From NCBI GenBank assembly GCA_030037575.1, contig JASHRB010000487.1, positions 1-6,467 of the forward strand: 6,467 nucleotides of DNA, read 5' to 3'. The translations under genes were made by a program, and so were the position numbers. Origin of the DNA: Candidatus Sulfotelmatobacter sp. GTDB lineage: Bacteria; Acidobacteriota; Terriglobia; Terriglobales; Acidobacteriaceae. Below, one piece after another: positions 1-4,820 of this stretch. Every line of letters begins with the position of its first letter. Position 1 is the stretch's first letter. The notes beneath the pieces were generated by a model that saw only the letters and a list, made by a program, of their open reading frames with translations, did no database searches and was not told where the DNA came from.

Positions 1-2
1 TG

Positions 3-1505
3 CCCACGGGCACGCAGGCTTTTCAGAGCTGCTTGAACGACCCCGGCGTGGTCGAGGTTTCGACATCTTCATGCCCGTCCACCAGCGTTCCGGCAACGAA
101 CTTTGACGCCTACGTCGCCCGCTTCACCAATCCCTCGACCAGCACCACGGGAACGCCAAATTTTGTGGCGCTGAGCTATTTCTCCTACCTGGGCGGGGGC
201 GGTAACGACAATGCGCTGGCCGTTGCCGTCGACACGGCCAGCGATGCATTGATCACCGGAACGACCAATTCGGGCACCAACACGGCTGCCGGAATCAACA
301 ACCCGCCGAACTTCCCCACCACCACGGGCGCTATTCAAACCGTGCTCAACGGAGCGCAAAACTCTTACTACGCCCACATCAACACCACCACGGTTCCCAG
401 CCAGACCCAGATCGGGAATTACGCGACTTATTTCGGCGGTAATGGTAGCGACGCGGGAACCAGCATTGCTGTCGATCCCGATCTGAACACCTATCTCGCC
501 GGCAACACCACATCGAGCAACCTGCAGGTGACTGATCCGCTGTCCGGCGCCGGAGGCACGACGCTGAGCGGCACCACCGACGCTTTCGTGGTCAAGCTAG
601 GAACCGAAAGCGATTTGTGCATTACCTGCGTGGCCCCGTTTGTTTCACCGACGGGAGTGGTGAGCGCCGGCAACCAAGTCACGATCACGTTTAACGTCTT
701 CAACAACGGCCCGGACGTGGCCAGTCAGGTCAATGTGACTGGACAGGTTCCCACCGGCGTCATATTCGACAGCGCCAGCGTGGGCTCCGGCACGTGCAGC
801 ACGCCGGCGGGAACAACCGTGGTTTGCCAGATTCCGACGCTGCAAGCCGGGGCCACGTCGATTGTGACCTTTGTCGTTACTCCCAATGGTCCCGGAACCT
901 ATCAGGCGATGGCGGTGGTTTCCAGCGCGAATAACACAAACACCAACAACACGGTGACGGCGTCTTTCACGGCTTCCGGCTACACGGTTGCGGTTTCGCC
1001 GTCGTCGCAGACGGTTCCGGCCGGCGAAACCGCGCAGTACAGCGTGGTGGTCGCTCCCACGCAAGGCACTTTCGGAGCCAATGTGTCGCTCACCTGCAGC
1101 GCCCTGCCCACCGGAGCGACCTGCAATTTCACGAACAGCACGCTCAATTTAAGCAACGGCGCGGGCAGCTCGTCGAGCATTTTGAACCTCCTGACGACCG
1201 CGCAGCCGGTGAGCACGGCTTCGGCTCCGTGGCACGGCCCACTCTATGCTCTTTGGATTACCGTTCCGGGAATGGCTTTCTTGGGATTGGGTGCCGGGAG
1301 CAAGAAGCGGCGTCGAGCCTGGCTGCTTGGCGTGCTCGCCCTGGCAGCGTTCTTCACTCTTATGCTGATGCAGCCCGCCTGCAGCCGAGGAGTAACTCAG
1401 CCCACAGTCAGCGGCACGCCGTCGGGAACCTATTCTCTGACGGTGACCGCAAGCTCCGGCTCTTATACGAAGACGGCGAACTTCAGTCTGGTGGTCATAC
1501 CGTAG
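3..1505 (+). CDS. SBBP-repeat / DUF11 / Ig-like surface protein with C-terminal membrane hairpin (5' partial)
   Basis: The frame is open from the first complete codon (nt 3) to TAG at 1503-1505 with no convincing start, so the N-terminus and any signal peptide lie outside the window. The TTG at 33 is probably internal. Seen in order: SBBP-type beta-propeller repeats (DAYVARF near nt 105, YFSYLGGGGND near 177, YATYFGGNGSD near 420, DAFVVKLG near 579); a DUF11-like domain with the NNGPDVA signature (about 640-980); an Ig-like segment (about 980-1215) with the SLTCSALPTGATCNF core; a hydrophobic helix (about 1236-1295); a KKRRR cluster (1302-1316); a second hydrophobic helix (about 1317-1373) ending MQPACSRG; and a short beta tail, GTPSGTYSLTV onwards (about 1410-1502). 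Composition is rich in Thr, Ser, Asn and Gly, as in exported proteins. By family it is probably exported and membrane-anchored, with a binding or structural role. The ligand is unknown. It converges with the response-regulator gene, 39 bp away. Confidence 0.85.
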   Translation, partial: PTGTQAFQSCLNDPGVVEVSTSSCPSTSVPATNFDAYVARFTNPSTSTTGTPNFVALSYFSYLGGGGNDNALAVAVDTASDALITGTTNSGTNTAAGINNPPNFPTTTGAIQTVLNGAQNSYYAHINTTTVPSQTQIGNYATYFGGNGSDAGTSIAVDPDLNTYLAGNTTSSNLQVTDPLSGAGGTTLSGTTDAFVVKLGTESDLCITCVAPFVSPTGVVSAGNQVTITFNVFNNGPDVASQVNVTGQVPTGVIFDSASVGSGTCSTPAGTTVVCQIPTLQAGATSIVTFVVTPNGPGTYQAMAVVSSANNTNTNNTVTASFTASGYTVAVSPSSQTVPAGETAQYSVVVAPTQGTFGANVSLTCSALPTGATCNFTNSTLNLSNGAGSSSSILNLLTTAQPVSTASAPWHGPLYALWITVPGMAFLGLGAGSKKRRRAWLLGVLALAAFFTLMLMQPACSRGVTQPTVSGTPSGTYSLTVTASSGSYTKTANFSLVVIP

Positions 1506-1506
1506 A

Positions 1507-1538
1507 GGGCGAAGGCGCCCGAGATCGGGGCGAAAGCC
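1507..1538. terminator. Small hairpins between convergent genes, possible weak bidirectional terminator
   Basis: The 39-bp gap between the two convergent stop codons holds two perfect small stems: GGGCG-AAGG-CGCCC (1507-1520) and GGC-GAAA-GCC (1529-1538, a GNRA tetraloop). Neither is followed by a T-run on either strand, so a classical intrinsic terminator is not supported. The call rests on position and dyad symmetry only. Confidence 0.2.
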
Positions 1539-1544
1539 GCGCGC

Positions 1545-2963
1545 TTAAGACCCCGATGCGCCCGCCGAAAGCCTTTGGTTCTTGGCTTCGGCGATGCCGT
1601 ATTGCCGTATCTTATAGAGCAGGGCCTTGTAGCTGATTTGCAAAAGCGCTGCCGCTTGCTTGCGATTCCAGTTGGTTTGCTCGAGCGCCTGCCGGATCGC
1701 TTCGCCTTCGGCTTCGTCTTTTGCGGAACGCGCCAGCGATTTCAATCCGCCGCCTGTCTCTCCGGTTTTTCCGCCGGGATCGGAACGCGGCGCGCCGCCG
1801 TTGCCATCGTTTCGAGGTTGCAGTTCGGCCGCGGCCAGCTGTTCGTCTCCCAAGATCAGATAGCGCTTCAGGAAGTTATTCAGCTCGCGCAGGTTGCCCG
1901 GCCAGCTATGCGCCTGGCAAGCTTCGAGCAAGTGCGGCGAAAGCGGCAGCGGAGGCCGCGCATACCGTTCCGCCATGCGGGTCATGAACTGCTTTAGCAG
2001 GATCGGAATTTCTTCTTTGCGTTCGCGCAGCGGCGGCAATTGAAGGGTAAACGCGTTCAGACGATAGTAAAGATCTTCGCGCAATCTCTTGCTTGCAATC
2101 GCCTGGGGAATGTCGATATTGGTCGCAGCCAGAATTCGCACGTCGACCTTGATCACGCTCCGGCTGCCCAGCCGCGAAAAACTGTTATCCTGCAAAACGT
2201 GCAGCAGCTTGGCCTGCAGCATCGGAGGCATCTCTCCGATCTCGTCGAGCAGAATGGTGCCTTTGTTGCACAACTCGAATTTTCCCGGCTTCGCGTGCGT
2301 TGCTCCCGTGAAGGCTCCCGGCTCATAGCCGAACAGTTCACTTTCCAGCAGATCAGCCGGTACCGCTGCGCAATTCACTTTCAAAAATGTTCGATGCGCC
2401 CGCGGGGAAAGCTTATGGATCAGCCGGGCCAAAACCTCCTTGCCCGTGCCGCTCTCGCCCAGCAACAAAACCGGGATATCCACATTGGCAACCAGTGCTG
2501 CCTGCGAGCGAATTTTCTTCATGGCCGCGCTTGCCGCCACGAAGAACACATCTTCCCCAACGTCTTCGACTTCGCTTGCCATTGCGACTTTGCCCTGTCC
2601 CAGGCACACGTCGATGACCGCATCCAACTCGGCTTTTTGAAACGGCTTGGTCAGGTAATCCTGCGCGCCGAGCCGCATCGCCTGCACGACTTTTTTTGTA
2701 TCGTTGACGCAGGAAAGCATCACCACTTTCGCTCCCGGGCGCTTCTGCCGCAGTTGCTCCAGGGTCTCCAGGCCATCGATTCCCGGCATCAATACGTCGA
2801 GCAGCACAAGGTCCGGCTCCAGGCCCTTATCGACGCGGCGCAGGGCCTCTTCCCCGGTCGACGCGGTCTCGACTTTGTAGTCGTCGACCTCGAGCAGCGT
2901 CTTGATATACCGCAGCATCGCGGGTTCGTCGTCCACCAAAAGAATCTTGGCAGCTTCGCTCAT
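1545..2963 (-). CDS. NtrC-family sigma-54-dependent response regulator (receiver–AAA+–Fis HTH)
   Basis: The product has 472 residues, normal for a full NtrC/AtoC-type regulator. Residues 1-120 form a receiver: acidic pair D11/D12, phospho-acceptor D56 (LLDVLMPG), S84 and K106 (TKPF). Residues about 138-375 form the sigma-54 activator AAA+ domain: Walker A GESGTGKE 169-176, intact sigma-54-contacting GAFTGA loop 216-221, Walker B ILLDE ending at D240/E241, and the arginine region REDLYYRLN. A Gly-rich linker follows, then a Fis-type HTH (about 432-457) with ISYKALLYKIR. Expected role: once phosphorylated at D56 it oligomerises, hydrolyses ATP and opens sigma-54 promoter complexes. The ATG at 2963 is chosen because the receiver starts directly after it and AAAGGA lies 8 nt upstream; an in-frame extension to 3029 would run into the kinase gene. 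The start overlaps the kinase stop (ATGA), so the upstream kinase is its obvious partner. The regulon is unknown. Confidence 0.93.
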   Translation of the reverse strand: MSEAAKILLVDDEPAMLRYIKTLLEVDDYKVETASTGEEALRRVDKGLEPDLVLLDVLMPGIDGLETLEQLRQKRPGAKVVMLSCVNDTKKVVQAMRLGAQDYLTKPFQKAELDAVIDVCLGQGKVAMASEVEDVGEDVFFVAASAAMKKIRSQAALVANVDIPVLLLGESGTGKEVLARLIHKLSPRAHRTFLKVNCAAVPADLLESELFGYEPGAFTGATHAKPGKFELCNKGTILLDEIGEMPPMLQAKLLHVLQDNSFSRLGSRSVIKVDVRILAATNIDIPQAIASKRLREDLYYRLNAFTLQLPPLRERKEEIPILLKQFMTRMAERYARPPLPLSPHLLEACQAHSWPGNLRELNNFLKRYLILGDEQLAAAELQPRNDGNGGAPRSDPGGKTGETGGGLKSLARSAKDEAEGEAIRQALEQTNWNRKQAAALLQISYKALLYKIRQYGIAEAKNQRLSAGASGS

Positions 2964-3883
2964 CGACTCTTTCCTTTGCCAATCGAAGTTGAAGTGGGCT
3001 TGAACGGAATCAAAAAGGAAAACTTGCATCCCGCGCCAAAATCGCTTTCCACCCAGACTTTTCCGCCCATCCCCTGCACCAGCCGGCGCACAATTGCCAG
3101 CCCCAATCCCATGCCTTCCTGATTTTCGTTGCCGGGCAGGCGGAAAAAGTCGTCGAACACTTCCTGCTGAAACTCCGCGGCGATTCCCGGACCCGTATCG
3201 GACACACTGACCTTCACCGAGTTGGGCTGCGCAGTATCTTGCCGACGTCTCTCACCCGACGATGCCGGCTGCGCCACGGCGCGCCGCTCCCACATGTGCG
3301 GTTCGGCGTGCAACCACACCGTTCCTCCCCGCGGGACAAACTTATAAGAGTTCTCCAAGAGGTTCGATATCACCCGCTCCAACTTCGGAGCATCGAAAGC
3401 AAACATCGGCAACTTGTCGTTCGGCAAAAAGTAGAGCGCCAGTCCTTTGTCCTGAAATCGCGTCGACCACAAATGGCAAACTTCAGATAGGCATTCGTTG
3501 AGGTTGCCCTTGGTGAACTTCATCGAAAGGCCGCCGGTTTCGAGCGCGCTATAGGTCAAAAAATCCTGGATAAACTGCTGCAGGCGCTTGCCGCTCGATT
3601 GCATGTCGCGCAAAACTTCGCGCTGCCGCGAATTCAGCGTCCCCAATTTTTCGCTCTGCAACAGCTCTACGTATCCGTTGAGAATCGCCAGCGGCGTTTT
3701 TAAGTCATGGGCGGCGGAGCCCAAGGCGTTTGCTGTTCGCAGCAACCGTTCCTGCAACTCGGAGTAGGCCTGGGGCAAATCGGACGCACTTGGCATCCCT
3801 TCGCTGCTTCCATTCCGCGACGGTGCCGCCGCGGTTTTCTCGGCAGGCTCGGAAACGCGCACATTTTTCTGCACGCTGGCCAT
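2960..3883 (-). CDS. Soluble sensor histidine kinase (HisKA–HATPase_c), partner of the downstream regulator
   Basis: From the ATG at 3883 the product has 307 residues. Seen in order: a low-complexity N-terminus (about 1-35); a short helical stretch; an H-box with AAHDLKTPLAILN, phospho-histidine at about H59; an N-box NLLENSYKF (key Asn about 178); G1 DTGPGI (about 229-234); an F-box-like FDDFFRLPG; and G2 GMGLGLA (about 257-263). All catalytic motifs of a class I kinase are intact. There is no transmembrane segment and no visible PAS, GAF or other sensor domain, so it is probably cytosolic and reads its signal through its N-terminus or a partner. An Arg/Gln/Ser-rich insert of about 25 residues separates the N-box strand from G1. 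The start is uncertain: GTG at 3916 and ATG at 3796 are in frame and none has a good Shine-Dalgarno. The stop TGA overlaps the regulator ATG. A candidate sigma-54 promoter lies upstream. Confidence 0.92.
   Translation of the reverse strand: MASVQKNVRVSEPAEKTAAAPSRNGSSEGMPSASDLPQAYSELQERLLRTANALGSAAHDLKTPLAILNGYVELLQSEKLGTLNSRQREVLRDMQSSGKRLQQFIQDFLTYSALETGGLSMKFTKGNLNECLSEVCHLWSTRFQDKGLALYFLPNDKLPMFAFDAPKLERVISNLLENSYKFVPRGGTVWLHAEPHMWERRAVAQPASSGERRRQDTAQPNSVKVSVSDTGPGIAAEFQQEVFDDFFRLPGNENQEGMGLGLAIVRRLVQGMGGKVWVESDFGAGCKFSFLIPFKPTSTSIGKGKSR
2972..2977 (-). promoter_or_regulatory. Ribosome binding site deciding the response-regulator start
   Basis: On the minus strand AAAGGA lies 8 nt before the ATG at 2963, inside the last codons of the kinase gene. 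It favours this start over the longer in-frame start at 3029 and, with the ATGA stop/start overlap, suggests translational coupling of kinase and regulator. Confidence 0.65.
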
Positions 3884-3935
3884 AGCGGAAGTGGCTTGAC
3901 TAAAGGGGGGACGCACTCGACTTGGTCAAGGAAGA

Positions 3936-3960
3936 ATGCTGTAACAGCATCGTAAGATGC
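3936..3960 (-). promoter_or_regulatory. Overlapping dyads in the predicted leader of the kinase operon
   Basis: Two perfect inverted repeats share an arm. ATGCTGT-A-ACAGCAT occupies 3936-3950, and GCATC-GTAA-GATGC occupies 3947-3960, so the two stems cannot form together. They lie between the predicted sigma-54 start site (near 3975) and the kinase start codon. They could be an operator dyad in DNA or alternative hairpins in the leader RNA; the sequence does not decide. The symmetry is seen directly and the function is inferred. Confidence 0.35.
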
Positions 3961-3985
3961 GCTCGTTTACCCTGTCAACGAAAAA

Positions 3986-4001
3986 TGCAAGCTGATTACC
4001 C
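3986..4001 (-). promoter_or_regulatory. Candidate sigma-54 (-24/-12) promoter of the kinase–regulator operon
   Basis: The minus-strand sequence GGGTAATCAGCTTGCA has the invariant GG (4000-3999) and GC (3988-3987) with the required 10-nt spacing and a perfect TTGCA at -12, followed by a T-run. Against the consensus TGGCACG-N4-TTGCW, the -26 T and the C after GG are not matched. The predicted start is near 3975, giving a 92-nt leader to ATG 3883 or 59 nt to GTG 3916. If real, the operon encoding a sigma-54 activator is itself sigma-54 dependent. Confidence 0.55.
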
Positions 4002-4040
4002 AAGTGTGGCAAAACCTTGCACTTGTAAGCCATCCGATGG
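4001..4040. promoter_or_regulatory. Two dyads between divergent promoters, candidate activator binding sites
   Basis: CAAGTG (4001-4006) and CACTTG (4020-4025) form a 6-bp inverted repeat with a 13-bp spacer. The spacer contains most of a smaller GCAA/TTGC dyad (4009-4012 with 4017-4020), whose last base overlaps the right CACTTG arm. Five bases further on, CCATC-C-GATGG (4030-4040) is a perfect 11-bp dyad. Fis-type sigma-54 activators bind such dyads upstream of their promoters. These lie directly behind the -24 box of the kinase promoter and about 140-175 bp upstream of the -24 box of the PilZ promoter, so one enhancer could serve both. Symmetry is observed and function inferred. Confidence 0.35.
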
Positions 4041-4099
4041 ATCGCAATTGGGCTAAGTCTGCCGGGGGAATCCTCGTGGTTTATCGGTTTTTAGGCTGC

Positions 4100-4193
4100 C
4101 AGCACCCCGCCTTCACTCCCTTATTCCGGTTTTGATCCGGCTAAGTTCTGCAACCATCCCCCGAGCTCCGGGTTTTTGGCCCGTGGGGTGCTG
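4100..4193. repeat. 94-bp inverted-repeat element overlapping the PilZ promoter
   Basis: CAGCACCCC at 4100-4108 is the exact reverse complement of GGGGTGCTG at 4185-4193. The pairing extends inward by one G-T and one C-G pair to 11 bp. The enclosed segment can fold two small hairpins: CCGG-N7-CCGG (4126-4140) and CCCG-AGCTC-CGGG (4160-4172), the latter followed by TTTTT (4173-4177) like a weak terminator. On paper this gives a three-way junction. The right arm covers the -12 box of the PilZ promoter. It could be a paired regulator half-site, with arms about 85 bp or eight helical turns apart, or a structured RNA from an upstream start. It lacks the conserved core of known c-di-GMP riboswitches. 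Confidence 0.4.
4177..4192 (+). promoter_or_regulatory. Candidate sigma-54 (-24/-12) promoter of the PilZ gene
   Basis: TGGCCCGTGGGGTGCT matches the consensus TGGCACG-N4-TTGCW at all specified positions except two (A to C at the fifth base, first T of TTGC to G). The invariant GG (4178-4179) and GC (4190-4191) are exactly 10 nt apart and a T-run precedes the -24 box. The predicted start near 4203 gives a 26-nt leader carrying a good Shine-Dalgarno before the TTG start at 4229. This is the best of the three sigma-54 matches in the window. Confidence 0.6.
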
Positions 4194-4215
4194 TCTATCT
4201 GTGGTCAAACGGATC

Positions 4216-4222
4216 GAAGGAG
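4216..4222 (+). promoter_or_regulatory. Strong ribosome binding site supporting a TTG start
   Basis: GAAGGAG lies 6 nt before TTG 4229. No ATG or GTG in frame is nearby, and the PilZ domain begins within the first 15 codons, so this site fixes the unusual TTG start. Confidence 0.7.
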
Positions 4223-4228
4223 CGCGCG

Positions 4229-4609
4229 TTGAGAGCTAGAACTCCCCTGGCAGAGCGTCGGCGGTGGCCGCGATTGCCTTTAGCTATTCCGGTTTTTGTC
4301 AGAAGCGGCAGCGGCGCAGATAAAGAGCTTCTGGAGTTCGCCACCGCCCTGAACGTCTCGGCCGGCGGCATGTTGCTTGCCGTACGCCGCTCCATCCCTT
4401 ATTCGGCGCAGGTTTTGCTGGAGATCCCCAGCGCCCCGTTAACCGTAATGAATTCCTTGCCAAAGGCCGCGCGTGCCTTGCGGGCACGGGTTCTGCGCCT
4501 TCAGCCTCGCGAAGGCTATAATCTTGTGGCTTTGAGATTTTCCCGCATCTTGGCTACGGCCCGCTTTCCCGCGCGGCTGCGCCGTGGGAAAGTCAGTTCT
4601 TCGCTGTGA
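4229..4609 (+). CDS. Single-domain PilZ protein, predicted c-di-GMP receptor
   Basis: The product has 126 residues, typical for a stand-alone PilZ domain. Both c-di-GMP binding motifs are visible: the RxxxR motif in RRRWPR (R11 and R15) and [D/N]xSxxG as NVSAGG (N42, S44, G47). A beta-barrel pattern follows (MLLAVRR, AQVLLEIPS, ARVLRLQ, NLVALRFSR), then a short basic tail. There is no membrane segment, signal peptide or fused output domain, so by family it should bind cyclic di-GMP in the cytoplasm and act through a protein partner that cannot be identified here. The start is TTG with GAAGGAG 6 nt upstream. It is probably monocistronic: it has its own candidate sigma-54 promoter and its last codons form the left arm of a terminator. 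The flanking genes are two sigma-54 activators, which suggests that they control its expression (inference). Confidence 0.88.
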   Translation: MRARTPLAERRRWPRLPLAIPVFVRSGSGADKELLEFATALNVSAGGMLLAVRRSIPYSAQVLLEIPSAPLTVMNSLPKAARALRARVLRLQPREGYNLVALRFSRILATARFPARLRRGKVSSSL

Positions 4610-4631
4610 AAATCCTTTCCCACCGTTTTTT
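4584..4631 (+). terminator. Rho-independent terminator of the PilZ gene
   Basis: GTGGGAAAG (4584-4592) pairs perfectly over 9 bp with CTTTCCCAC (4615-4623). CG and a run of six T (4626-4631) follow. The 22-nt loop contains the stop codon TGA at 4607-4609, so the left arm is coding. The large loop is unusual but the stem and T-run are convincing. Confidence 0.65.
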
Positions 4632-4669
4632 GAGGAAATCGGGCATAGCTGCCGCTCTCCGATTACCTC
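4632..4669. promoter_or_regulatory. Long imperfect inverted repeat, candidate upstream activating sequence
   Basis: GAGGAAATCGG (4632-4642) and CCGATTACCTC (4659-4669) pair at 10 of 11 positions, with one A/A mismatch and a 16-nt spacer. The centre is about 130 bp upstream of the predicted sigma-54 start near 4783, a normal enhancer distance for NtrC-type activators. Because it starts directly after the terminator T-run, it could instead form an additional hairpin at the end of the PilZ transcript. Confidence 0.4.
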
Positions 4670-4756
4670 CTGTAGCGCACGCGAATCTTTGGTAAGTTGC
4701 TATGCGTCAACGGGATAGGTTACATTCGCAGGGTACACGCACGCTCCCCTCCGATT

Positions 4757-4772
4757 TGGCTCTCCGGATGCA
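4757..4772 (+). promoter_or_regulatory. Candidate sigma-54 (-24/-12) promoter of the receiver-less activator gene
   Basis: TGGCTCTCCGGATGCA keeps TGGC at -24 and TGCA at -12. The invariant GG (4758-4759) and GC (4770-4771) are exactly 10 nt apart and the -24 box is preceded by TT. Three less conserved positions differ from the consensus. The predicted start near 4783 gives a 38-nt leader to the ATG at 4821. It implies autoactivation or activation by the neighbouring response regulator. Confidence 0.55.
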
Positions 4773-4820
4773 CGTCAGTCAGTACTCCCACCGCTTCATT
4801 AACGGCGGGGAACACCATAT

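Noticed and set aside
33..35. TTG as the true start of the surface protein
   Set aside because: The frame stays open to the window edge with residues typical of the same repeat family and there is no Shine-Dalgarno or signal peptide after it.
2040..3122. Long plus-strand open frame (about 360 codons) opposite the regulator and kinase genes
   Set aside because: Shadow frame of two genes with complete family motifs; its translation is Cys/His/Gln-rich with no domain.
4007..4021. TGGCAAAACCTTGCA on the plus strand, resembling a sigma-54 promoter
   Set aside because: GG and GC are separated by 9 nt, not the required 10, and the nearest plus-strand gene begins more than 200 bp away with a better match next to it.
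4019..4032. Minus-strand GG-N-GC pattern facing the kinase operon
   Set aside because: Spacing is 9 nt; the element at 3986-4001 has correct spacing and a perfect -12 box.
4040..4202. c-di-GMP (GEMM-I/II) riboswitch in front of the PilZ gene
   Set aside because: The outline of a closing stem with two hairpins is suggestive, but the conserved GEMM core sequences are not present, and the predicted start lies downstream.
4122..4296. Twelve-base direct repeat TATTCCGGTTTT at 4122 and 4285
   Set aside because: About one such 12-mer pair is expected by chance in a window of this length.
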